This document shows, in pieces, positions 53,311 through 64,000 of a stretch of 64,000 nt of DNA; the first letter of the stretch is position 1, and each line of letters opens with the position of its first letter. Made by a program: the position numbers and the translations under genes. The DNA lies in NCBI GenBank assembly GCA_951394045.1, contig OX595994.1, positions 1,798,001 through 1,862,000 on the forward strand. The letters are read 5' to 3'. The stretch comes from Nitzschia sp. DOCU1. Lineage: Eukaryota; Bacillariophyta; Bacillariophyceae; Bacillariales; Bacillariaceae. Under the pieces are notes generated by a model, which did not search any database, was not told the DNA's origin, and was given only the letters and a program-made list of their open reading frames with translations.

Positions 53311-56080
53311 ATGAAGTTTGTTTTCCCACCCTCCGTTCTACTGTTGTCGTCGCTAGCTTCTTGGCTCCCTTCGAAGATTGAAGCCGCCTGCGACTACGCC
53401 AGCGATGACTGTCAATTCCAAGGCGATGATCTGTGCGATGCTGGCTCTGATTGGTGCCGCGAGGGCACCGACTGCTACGATTGTGACCCCTGCAAGCAAT
53501 ACAAGGCCGATTGTGATGGGTGTGTCGAGGCTGGTTGCTTTTGGTGTCCCGGTGATGCCACCTGTCTCTCGGTACCGCCCCCAGACCAAGAGTTTTGGGA
53601 TGCTATAGGAAAGGTGACCTACTGTCCTGATGCAAAGGATTGGGTTGAAACTTGTGACCCCGTGGGGGGGGACAATTTCTTCACTGATCCGTTGTACGAT
53701 TCCATGACATGGAGCTACGACATGATCAACGTAGCTCAAGTTTGGGCCATGGGATATACCGGAGCTGGAGTTCACGTCCGCGTCAACGACGACGGTGTTG
53801 ATGCCGACCACCCCGAGTTTGCGGGCAGATTTGATGAGCAACACTCCTGTCAATCCTATTCTCCGTTCAACTATAGTACCGACACGCATGGGACGGCCTG
53901 CGCGTCGATCATCGGTGCCGCAGGCTCAAATGACGGATGTGCGGTTGGAATCGCCCCTGGTGTGACTCTATCAAGCTGTGTTGTAATTGGTTCTGATATT
54001 GGCCCCGAGGAGACCCTGCAAGCCTTTAACGAGAGCTGGGAGATCGTTGACATTTCAAGCAACAGCTGGGTAGTACCTCCGGTAAGTGAAGATGGTAAAC
54101 CTCTATGCGTGTTTACTGTAGGCGAACTTCTTGGCTGCACATACGTTTCGTTGAAGCTCAATTGTGTTTCCTCCTTTGTTCACGAGCAGTGCATTCTCAA
54201 CAATGCAGAAACCCGCCGCCTTGCGGAATGCCCATTCAACGGCGGCATTTTTCTAACTCCCTGCGATACATGTGAAACATTCTTTGACGATCCATCATCG
54301 TGCACTGATGCCATCACGACCTATTGTACACGTAACTTCGAGAATGATCCTATTGCTTGCACCGATTATTTGGATTTTTATGTTTCCTGCGATTACACTG
54401 GTGGTACACTGACAAGTGAGCAAGCTGGATTCTTTGCTAACGCCGTTACCGAGGGAAGGAATGGGCTTGGTACAGTCTTTGGTAAGCGTGCGGAAAGATG
54501 GTGTGATGATGGCATGAAATTTCCTGTATACCTAACTACGCCCCCTCCTATTACTACAGTCTTTGGCTCGGGGAATGGCTACGCCGAAGGGCACGATACT
54601 TCCGCGGCGGGGGGGGAAGCATCTTCTCGTTTCACCATTGCTGTCGGCTCCGTTGGACATGATCGCCTTCACGCCTCGTATTCCACCCCCGGAGAATCAC
54701 TTTTTATCAGTGCCCCTGGCGGCGACAATGAAAATGTAGCGAACAATATTGTCGCGAAAGCTGGAGGTGGATGTGTAAGTATGGAATCTTCTTCTTGATT
54801 GCAAGAATGGCGGTTCACTTCTGCTCCCTCCGTTCAGCATTACGATGCTTACTATTTGTTTCGTTGTTTGCCAGTTTGACGTTACTGTTGGTACGAGCTT
54901 TGCGGCCCCAACCGTGACAGGAGTGATAGCTTTGATGCTGGAGGCCAACCCACAGCTCGGATGGTACGTATCATTTTGGACTAAACAGTTGGCTCTGGTC
55001 GGCACCACCAATCCGCACCAGTAGGCTTGAATTAACATCATTTTCCATCCTTGCTCTCGAACTCTTAGGCGTGACGTCCAAGCAATCTTGGCCAAGACAG
55101 CCCAAAAGACCGACCCCGAAAACGGGGCTTGGTCGCAAACGAATCGATATGGCCTGTCGCATTCCATCAAATACGGTTTTGGTATTGTGGATGCATTTGC
55201 TGCTGTCAACATGTCGCTTGGTTGGACGAACATGGGCCCTGAAGAAATGATCACGTTCGATTCGGGAGTGATCGACATCCCGATCTACAACAACGAGTCC
55301 GTGTCGAGCCATTGGACATTTACGGTTGACGGATACGGACCAGAATTTGTGGTCGAGTACGTATCGGTTCTTCTCGACCTTCGTCACATGTCCCGTGGAG
55401 ACTTGAGGATCCAGCTGGAATCTCCGACCGGTACGGTATCCATCCTTGCGCCCGGTAACAGACCCGAATTCGGCGTTCTGCCAATTTCTGAATTCTGGCA
55501 ACTAATGACTGTGAAACACTACGGCGAGGCGATCGACGGAAACTGGACAGTGCGGATCGTGGACGAAGAGGAAAAATACGATTTCGTTGGTTGCTATGAC
55601 GACGAAAGTTACGAGGTTGAGGTCTTCGACCCAGATACATCGGAATTGTTAGTCATTGCAAATTGCACATTTTTTGAGGAGTATGGGATTTGTGCAAATG
55701 AAACCATTGTCACAACCGATTCGGACGTTGTCGATTTTCTTGACGAGCTGGGGCCAGACGCGAAAGTCAGAGTGGGAGAGGCATGTTGCGCCTGCGGTGG
55801 GGGAATCCGAGTTGACGACATGTTGAAACAGGTTCGTGCATATTTCTATGGCAGGTATGACGACGAGGGAGTTGCTGCTGGTGGTGGTAGTGGTGTCAAT
55901 GGTACCATGGAGGAGGAGGGAGGAGGTGCTGCTGGTGATGATGATGGTGGTGAAGATGGTGCTGATGACGGCGGCGATGGTGATGGTGGTGCCACCACCC
56001 CTACATACTCTGCTTCTGCTGCTCCTGCTAAATCGCCGAAGAAGAGGCGCATTCAAGAAGTTAGACGCCGCCAGCCTTGA
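53311..56080 (+). CDS. Secreted kexin/subtilisin-like serine protease (S8) with P domain
   Basis: Exons 53311..54774, 54875..54963 and 55069..56080 give 854 aa; a further candidate intron, 54082..54189, is 108 bases, in frame and stop-free, and its removal gives 818 aa. A signal peptide (VLLLSSLASWLPSKIEA) is followed by a Cys-rich PSI-like region (CDYASDDC...CFWCPGDATC, 27-85). The catalytic triad: Asp160 (VNDDGVD), His193 (DTHGTACAS), Ser496 (VGTSFAAPTVTGV), with oxyanion Asn in FGSGNGYAEG. HRMT-type YGLSHSIKYGFGIVDA closes the domain; the P/Homo-B domain (about FDSGVIDIPIYN to GNWTVRIVDEEE) defines the kexin subfamily. The C-terminal 100 residues are Gly/Asp/Glu-rich then basic, with no membrane helix, so a secreted or vacuolar enzyme is likely. 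Confidence 0.88.
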
Positions 56081-56346
56081 TGAGGCTACTAATAGTGCAA
56101 GGTCATGCAGAGCACCGTCGTAGCAGTGTGCATTCTTTTATATACTGGTATCGTAGTTGAATCCTGTTTTTGCGTTACTTTCGAATCCCATAAGCAAGGA
56201 AAGATATTTTATTACAGAAAGTAGTGTGTAGTACCTGGTAAGAGAAAGGGAGCTAGTTTCGATGCTCGCCGGCGAAACTGTAGGCTATCATCTGCAAACG
56301 AACCGTACTACTAGCTTTCGAGTTGGGGCCTAACATATGCTCCATA

Positions 56347-56738
56347 CTACTTGACCAATGATTTCAAATGAGGTGCCGCGTCGGCGGCTAAATTCAAGGC
56401 AGTTTGTCCCGATTCGTCCAAATCCACTCATCAACAAGAATTTTCCCAACAATGTCGCGGCGACTGGATGATGATGATGATTCTTGTCTCGAGCAGCCAG
56501 CCCCATGTAAATGATGTGCAACTTTTGCTCATTGGTTACAGCAGCAGCATCACTAATAGATAAAGCGTACTTGGCTTGTAGCACATACCCCCCCCCCCCC
56601 CCCCCCAGTCCATAAACGGCCGTTACCGTTCAAGAAATCTGTTTTGTTGTAGTCGTTGTCGTCGTCGTTATAATCCAACAGCATGCTCTTTGTAGAAAAC
56701 TCCAACTGAAGAACCACCTTGTCAATATACTCTTGCAT
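56347..56738 (-). pseudogene. Possible ankyrin-like protein fragment with frame breaks at a poly-C/G run
   Basis: Minus-strand frames join logically but not in phase: MQEYIDKVVLQLEFSTKS...GRLWTGGGGGG (start 56738), then across the 19-base homopolymer 56588-56606 a frame with KYALSISDAAAVTNEQKLH...HHHHPVAATLLGKFLL, then after another shift near 56,430 VDLDESGQTALNLAADAAPHLKSLVK ending at TAG 56347-56349. DESGQTALNLAA is ankyrin-like. The homopolymer length may be miscalled, so the breaks could be artefacts. Identification is weak. Confidence 0.35.
56588..56606 (+). repeat. Poly-C run of 19 bases
   Basis: Uninterrupted run on the plus strand, reading as a Gly tract on the minus strand of the ankyrin-like fragment. 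Confidence 0.95.
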
Positions 56739-56739
56739 A

Positions 56740-57042
56740 GCTACACTTCTGAAAATAGCCTATATATCATTTCCAAGCTTGATATTTAATTGAGGCTATG
56801 ACATCCAAAGAAGATGGGGCCGCGGGGAGACAAGAATTCGCCGACGTTCTTCCACAAGTGGATTGTTTCTTGTAAAGAACGCCAGCTGCGCCGCTTGGGA
56901 CAATGTCGGAAGTTGGGGTCTGACGAGATGAACACAAGTTGTACAGCGTTCTCAAAGGATGGATCTTGTGTTCGTTTGGTGCTTGAGATGGCGTGTCTTT
57001 GGTCGTTGTTACGTTTAGTATCCAGCTGCTGTTGTTGCTGCC
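56740..57042. other. Flank of the satellite array
   Basis: Unique DNA before the first repeat unit. A minus-strand frame (56767..57099) has no recognisable motif; the last bases are a CTG-rich stretch (GCTGCTGTTGTTGCTG) that abuts the first unit. Confidence 0.4.
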
Positions 57043-60000
57043 CATTAGCTTACCTTTACGGGACAACAATCCGTGATCCACACGAGAGATGCAGGACAAA
57101 ATGTCCCGGAAAAGTTTGTCTGATCAAATTTCCCCCTATGTAAAATAGCGCTAATTTGATCATTCGAACGATCATTAGAACTTCACAGGACAAATGTCCT
57201 CCATTCAATTTTGGACTCCAATGACTCACTTTTTCAATGACTGGGCACGACGCTATTTGGCCCTCGATGATGGAGGCGGTGGCCTCCAATCAATCATCCC
57301 GATTGGCGACCGTTTTCGGATCAACGTCGTTTCAACCCAAATGTCGTTGTCGGAAGCATGACACAATATCTCTTAACGGGATTAATTTGTGACTCCGCCC
57401 GTATCCACATTTAGCTATATTATTGAAACTCCGTCATCGCTGCTAGAATAGTCCTACCACACTGCACTAGTGCCCCAAAATTCTACATTCTATGCTGTAC
57501 CAGGGCGTCGCATTAGATTTTGCCTGCTACTTGATTTCGTGTTACTACAGGCGTTTGTAGTGACGCAGCTGCGCCATTTCGTTCGTTTTACTCGAATTTG
57601 TGCAAAAAATTGGTGCGACTCAGTATGCCCTAGTTACGAGTGCTTTCGAAAGTTTCAGTAGGCAACTTACTTCAATTAGATACAATAGACGTGAAATACT
57701 ATGAGATTTGTTGCTTAGCTTTTGTTGATCGATTGTTACTACAGCCGAAATCGAACTAGTTGTTGTCACTTCGCTATCGCGTAATTTTCACGCTGACGAC
57801 CGTCCGGTTGACTCATCGGACCGTATAGTTGACTCATTGGACTGCCATAACTACTGTGAATAGCGTAGCCACCAGGAGCTTTATAAACATTTCAATGCAG
57901 CAGTCAGCTCTCTTATCATAGTCGAAAAATTGGTTACAGCTATTTGTAGCTAAACGAGGGTTTTACCAACATTACGGCTGTTGGGAGCGTCCAAGATGCC
58001 GGTTGAAATCAGTTGACTCGTTTGACTAGATTTACTACAGGGGAAAGCAACGTAACCAGCGGCTTTAGCAACAGTTTACTTCGACAAATGTTTCAGGAAT
58101 GCCTTGATTAACAATACAGTATATCTACTTTAACATAATGAGTGGTCTGTGCAGGATGACGAGCTGTTTAAAGTATTGTCGAAATGTGGCTCACCATCTT
58201 CGCGCGCGTGGCACCGGCGCTCTTCCGTCAAGTAGTAAGTGGTAAAGGTAGGCGATTGGGCCGATGCTGCCCATACGAAAAGAAAAGTGCTGACTACGCC
58301 GAAAACATTGGTGTGCGTCATAAAAAAGGTTTCTAGTCTGATTGGTGGTTATGGTAGTAACAAAGATAGGCAAATGTGGATACGGAGGTATCCACAGCAT
58401 TGACTATCGGGTCCTGCCTTGGAAAACGGCAACTTTACAGGCGACGTCTTTTTTGCATTGATTGAGCCAGCTAATTGCAAAATCTGAGGTCGGCGAACAG
58501 AACTAGTTGTAATGAGTAGTAGCACCAGTAATGAGTATCTATAATACCTAATAATATCATTGGCGTTGTCTCGTCATCGTCAACGTAGTAGTAGTAACAT
58601 CCGAAAATCGACATCGCGCGAGGAGGTGAAAGCGTTTGTGACTCAATTGACTGTTGCCCAAAGTGCTCGAGTCAGTCTATTGCATGTTCAAACTTATCGA
58701 GTCACGGGCATATGTCTGCTGGACATTTGTCCTGCAAAATTCATACTATAGACATTAGCTTACCTTTACGGGACAACAATCCGTGATCCACACGAGAGAT
58801 GCAGGACAAAATGTCCCGGAAAAGTTTGTCTGATCAAATTTCCCCCTATGTAAAATAGCGCTAATTTGATCATTCGAACGATCATTAGAACTTCACAGGA
58901 CAAATGTCCTCCATTCAATTTTGGACTCCAATGACTCACTTTTTCAATGACTGGGCACGACGCTATTTGGCCCTCGATGATGGAGGCGGTGGCCTCCAAT
59001 CAATCATCCCGATTGGCGACCGTTTTCGGATCAACGTCGTTTCAACCCAAATGTCGTTGTCGGAAGCATGACACAATATCTCTTAACGGGATTAATTTGT
59101 GACTCCGCCCGTATCCACATTTAGCTATATTATTGAAACTCCGTCATCGCTGCTAGAATAGTCCTACCACACTGCACTAGTGCCCCAAAATTCTACATTC
59201 TATGCTGTACCAGGGCGTCGCATTAGATTTTGCCTGCTACTTGATTTCGTGTTACTACAGGCGTTTGTAGTGACGCAGCTGCGCCATTTCGTTCGTTTTA
59301 CTCGAATTTGTGCAAAAAATTGGTGCGACTCAGTATGCCCTAGTTACGAGTGCTTTCGAAAGTTTCAGTAGGCAACTTACTTCAATTAGATACAATAGAC
59401 GTGAAATACTATGAGATTTGTTGCTTAGCTTTTGTTGATCGATTGTTACTACAGCCGAAATCGAACTAGTTGTTGTCACTTCGCTATCGCGTAATTTTCA
59501 CGCTGACGACCGTCCGGTTGACTCATCGGACCGTATAGTTGACTCATTGGACTGCCATAACTACTGTGAATAGCGTAGCCACCAGGAGCTTTATAAACAT
59601 TTCAATGCAGCAGTCAGCTCTCTTATCATAGTCGAAAAATTGGTTACAGCTATTTGTAGCTAAACGAGGGTTTTACCAACATTACGGCTGTTGGGAGCGT
59701 CCAAGATGCCGGTTGAAATCAGTTGACTCGTTTGACTAGATTTACTACAGGGGAAAGCAACGTAACCAGCGGCTTTAGCAACAGTTTACTTCGACAAATG
59801 TTTCAGGAATGCCTTGATTAACAATACAGTATATCTACTTTAACATAATGAGTGGTCTGTGCAGGATGACGAGCTGTTTAAAGTATTGTCGAAATGTGGC
59901 TCACCATCTTCGCGCGCGTGGCACCGGCGCTCTTCCGTCAAGTAGTAAGTGGTAAAGGTAGGCGATTGGGCCGATGCTGCCCATACGAAAAGAAAAGTGC

Positions 60001-63000
60001 TGACTACGCCGAAAACATTGGTGTGCGTCATAAAAAAGGTTTCTAGTCTGATTGGTGGTTATGGTAGTAACAAAGATAGGCAAATGTGGATACGGAGGTA
60101 TCCACAGCATTGACTATCGGGTCCTGCCTTGGAAAACGGCAACTTTACAGGCGACGTCTTTTTTGCATTGATTGAGCCAGCTAATTGCAAAATCTGAGGT
60201 CGGCGAACAGAACTAGTTGTAATGAGTAGTAGCACCAGTAATGAGTATCTATAATACCTAATAATATCATTGGCGTTGTCTCGTCATCGTCAACGTAGTA
60301 GTAGTAACATCCGAAAATCGACATCGCGCGAGGAGGTGAAAGCGTTTGTGACTCAATTGACTGTTGCCCAAAGTGCTCGAGTCAGTCTATTGCATGTTCA
60401 AACTTATCGAGTCACGGGCATATGTCTGCTGGACATTTGTCCTGCAAAATTCATACTATAGACATTAGCTTACCTTTACGGGACAACAATCCGTGATCCA
60501 CACGAGAGATGCAGGACAAAATGTCCCGGAAAAGTTTGTCTGATCAAATTTCCCCCTATGTAAAATAGCGCTAATTTGATCATTCGAACGATCATTAGAA
60601 CTTCACAGGACAAATGTCCTCCATTCAATTTTGGACTCCAATGACTCACTTTTTCAATGACTGGGCACGACGCTATTTGGCCCTCGATGATGGAGGCGGT
60701 GGCCTCCAATCAATCATCCCGATTGGCGACCGTTTTCGGATCAACGTCGTTTCAACCCAAATGTCGTTGTCGGAAGCATGACACAATATCTCTTAACGGG
60801 ATTAATTTGTGACTCCGCCCGTATCCACATTTAGCTATATTATTGAAACTCCGTCATCGCTGCTAGAATAGTCCTACCACACTGCACTAGTGCCCCAAAA
60901 TTCTACATTCTATGCTGTACCAGGGCGTCGCATTAGATTTTGCCTGCTACTTGATTTCGTGTTACTACAGGCGTTTGTAGTGACGCAGCTGCGCCATTTC
61001 GTTCGTTTTACTCGAATTTGTGCAAAAAATTGGTGCGACTCAGTATGCCCTAGTTACGAGTGCTTTCGAAAGTTTCAGTAGGCAACTTACTTCAATTAGA
61101 TACAATAGACGTGAAATACTATGAGATTTGTTGCTTAGCTTTTGTTGATCGATTGTTACTACAGCCGAAATCGAACTAGTTGTTGTCACTTCGCTATCGC
61201 GTAATTTTCACGCTGACGACCGTCCGGTTGACTCATCGGACCGTATAGTTGACTCATTGGACTGCCATAACTACTGTGAATAGCGTAGCCACCAGGAGCT
61301 TTATAAACATTTCAATGCAGCAGTCAGCTCTCTTATCATAGTCGAAAAATTGGTTACAGCTATTTGTAGCTAAACGAGGGTTTTACCAACATTACGGCTG
61401 TTGGGAGCGTCCAAGATGCCGGTTGAAATCAGTTGACTCGTTTGACTAGATTTACTACAGGGGAAAGCAACGTAACCAGCGGCTTTAGCAACAGTTTACT
61501 TCGACAAATGTTTCAGGAATGCCTTGATTAACAATACAGTATATCTACTTTAACATAATGAGTGGTCTGTGCAGGATGACGAGCTGTTTAAAGTATTGTC
61601 GAAATGTGGCTCACCATCTTCGCGCGCGTGGCACCGGCGCTCTTCCGTCAAGTAGTAAGTGGTAAAGGTAGGCGATTGGGCCGATGCTGCCCATACGAAA
61701 AGAAAAGTGCTGACTACGCCGAAAACATTGGTGTGCGTCATAAAAAAGGTTTCTAGTCTGATTGGTGGTTATGGTAGTAACAAAGATAGGCAAATGTGGA
61801 TACGGAGGTATCCACAGCATTGACTATCGGGTCCTGCCTTGGAAAACGGCAACTTTACAGGCGACGTCTTTTTTGCATTGATTGAGCCAGCTAATTGCAA
61901 AATCTGAGGTCGGCGAACAGAACTAGTTGTAATGAGTAGTAGCACCAGTAATGAGTATCTATAATACCTAATAATATCATTGGCGTTGTCTCGTCATCGT
62001 CAACGTAGTAGTAGTAACATCCGAAAATCGACATCGCGCGAGGAGGTGAAAGCGTTTGTGACTCAATTGACTGTTGCCCAAAGTGCTCGAGTCAGTCTAT
62101 TGCATGTTCAAACTTATCGAGTCACGGGCATATGTCTGCTGGACATTTGTCCTGCAAAATTCATACTATAGACATTAGCTTACCTTTACGGGACAACAAT
62201 CCGTGATCCACACGAGAGATGCAGGACAAAATGTCCCGGAAAAGTTTGTCTGATCAAATTTCCCCCTATGTAAAATAGCGCTAATTTGATCATTCGAACG
62301 ATCATTAGAACTTCACAGGACAAATGTCCTCCATTCAATTTTGGACTCCAATGACTCACTTTTTCAATGACTGGGCACGACGCTATTTGGCCCTCGATGA
62401 TGGAGGCGGTGGCCTCCAATCAATCATCCCGATTGGCGACCGTTTTCGGATCAACGTCGTTTCAACCCAAATGTCGTTGTCGGAAGCATGACACAATATC
62501 TCTTAACGGGATTAATTTGTGACTCCGCCCGTATCCACATTTAGCTGTATTATTGAAACTCCGTCATCGCTGCTAGAATAGTCCTACCACACTGCACTAG
62601 TGCCCCAAAATTCTACATTCTATGCTGTACCAGGGCGTCGCATTAGATTTTGCCTGCTACTTGATTTCGTGTTACTACAGGCGTTTGTAGTGACGCAGCT
62701 GCGCCATTTCGTTCGTTTTACTCGAATTTGTGCAAAAAATTGGTGCGACTCAGTATGCCCTAGTTACGAGTGCTTTCGAAAGTTTCAGTAGGCAACTTAC
62801 TTCAATTAGATACAATAGACGTGAAATACTATGAGATTTGTTGCTTAGCTTTTGTTGATCGATTGTTACTACAGCCGAAATCGAACTAGTTGTTGTCACT
62901 TCGCTATCGCGTAATTTTCACGCTGACGACCGTCCGGTTGACTCATCGGACCGTATAGTTGACTCATTGGACTGCCATAACTACTGTGAATAGCGTAGCC

Positions 63001-64000
63001 ACCAGGAGCTTTATAAACATTTCAATGCAGCAGTCAGCTCTCTTATCATAGTCGAAAAATTGGTTACAGCTATTTGTAGCTAAACGAGGGTTTTACCAAC
63101 ATTACGGCTGTTGGGAGCGTCCAAGATGCCGGTTGAAATCAGTTGACTCGTTTGACTAGATTTACTACAGGGGAAAGCAACGTAACCAGCGGCTTTAGCA
63201 ACAGTTTACTTCGACAAATGTTTCAGGAATGCCTTGATTAACAATACAGTATATCTACTTTAACATAATGAGTGGTCTGTGCAGGATGACGAGCTGTTTA
63301 AAGTATTGTCGAAATGTGGCTCACCATCTTCGCGCGCGTGGCACCGGCGCTCTTCCGTCAAGTAGTAAGTGGTAAAGGTAGGCGATTGGGCCGATGCTGC
63401 CCATACGAAAAGAAAAGTGCTGACTACGCCGAAAACATTGGTGTGCGTCATAAAAAAGGTTTCTAGTCTGATTGGTGGTTATGGTAGTAACAAAGATAGG
63501 CAAATGTGGATACGGAGGTATCCACAGCATTGACTATCGGGTCCTGCCTTGGAAAACGGCAACTTTACAGGCGACGTCTTTTTTGCATTGATTGAGCCAG
63601 CTAATTGCAAAATCTGAGGTCGGCGAACAGAACTAGTTGTAATGAGTAGTAGCACCAGTAATGAGTATCTATAATACCTAATAATATCATTGGCGTTGTC
63701 TCGTCATCGTCAACGTAGTAGTAGTAACATCCGAAAATCGACATCGCGCGAGGAGGTGAAAGCGTTTGTGACTCAATTGACTGTTGCCCAAAGTGCTCGA
63801 GTCAGTCTATTGCATGTTCAAACTTATCGAGTCACGGGCATATGTCTGCTGGACATTTGTCCTGCAAAATTCATACTATAGACATTAGCTTACCTTTACG
63901 GGACAACAATCCGTGATCCACACGAGAGATGCAGGACAAAATGTCCCGGAAAAGTTTGTCTGATCAAATTTCCCCCTATGTAAAATAGCGCTAATTTGAT
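57043..64000 (+). repeat. Tandem satellite array, 1,710-base unit, four full copies plus partial fifth
   Basis: Copies start at 57043, 58753, 60463, 62173 and 63883 (partial to the window end), each exactly 1,710 bases. They appear identical apart from one change I could see (A to G at 62547). The array continues beyond the window. No unit contains a gene with a known motif: each has the same four short frames (63-77 codons) and a 55-codon plus-strand frame. Each unit carries three GGACA..TGTCC palindromes clustered around the unit junction and a TGATC..GATCA imperfect palindrome with TTCGAA centre. Such homogeneity suggests recent amplification or gene conversion. The unit is far longer than the usual satellite monomer, and the array could be centromeric, subtelomeric, or spacer-type; none is proven. 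Confidence 0.95.

Noticed and set aside
57056..57289. 77-codon minus-strand frame repeated in each satellite unit
   Set aside because: Its four identical copies reflect the repeat, not selection; it has no motif and overlaps another frame antisense.
57043..64000. CRISPR array or rDNA unit
   Set aside because: The period is 1,710 bases with identical units and no short repeat/spacer pattern; no rRNA-like sequence was recognised.

Overview
This window is nuclear DNA of a photosynthetic stramenopile, most likely a diatom. Genes lie on both strands with no operons. Most have 0-4 short GT-AG introns of about 70-110 bases. Several predicted proteins start with a signal-like segment followed by a motif resembling the diatom plastid ASAFAP cleavage motif. 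A nucleotide transporter of the plastid/parasite NTT type and a Crypton-type tyrosine-recombinase transposon fit this. I cannot name the species. Introns were placed by eye from GT/AG sites, reading phase and protein continuity.

Layout. 0-6 kb: the 3' part of an SGNH-type hydrolase, a frameshifted Notch/LNR-repeat membrane protein, and an AGC-family protein kinase. 6.5-11.5 kb: three same-strand tandem paralogs of a leucine-rich family, the third broken by an in-frame stop. 12-16.7 kb: a WH.H-motif protein with a SUMO-like C-terminus, a divergent histone H3/H4 pair with a long palindrome in the shared promoter, and PEX3. 16.8-23.6 kb: three globin genes on the minus strand, with a full-length but divergent H3 variant and an orphan copy of an H3 promoter plus first exon between them. 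24-30 kb: repeat-rich intergenic DNA, a probable mitochondrial coiled-coil protein, an FAD monooxygenase and a fourth globin. 30-42 kb: plastid ATP/ADP-type transporter, NAD(P)HX dehydratase, MATE transporter, SET-domain protein, a small diatom-type protein of unknown role, and a GILT thiol reductase. 42-49 kb: a full-length five-exon ABCA transporter and a membrane-anchored ubiquitin-like protein. 49.5-52.7 kb: an apparently intact Crypton with a truncated head-to-tail second copy. 53.3-56.1 kb: a kexin/subtilisin-like secreted protease. From 57,043 to the window end: a tandem array with a 1,710-base unit, four full copies and part of a fifth.

Functional links. The H3/H4 pair shares one promoter and supplies nucleosome core histones; the nearby H3 variant differs at residues that carry marks in ordinary H3 (S10, K79). 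The three clustered globins share a first-intron position and a C-terminal extension and carry Phe where the fourth carries the distal His. Three transport or redox genes (FAD monooxygenase, NTT, MATE) carry plastid-like leaders. The most unusual items are the H3 variant, the Phe-E7 globin cluster, the 1,710-base satellite and the tandem Crypton.
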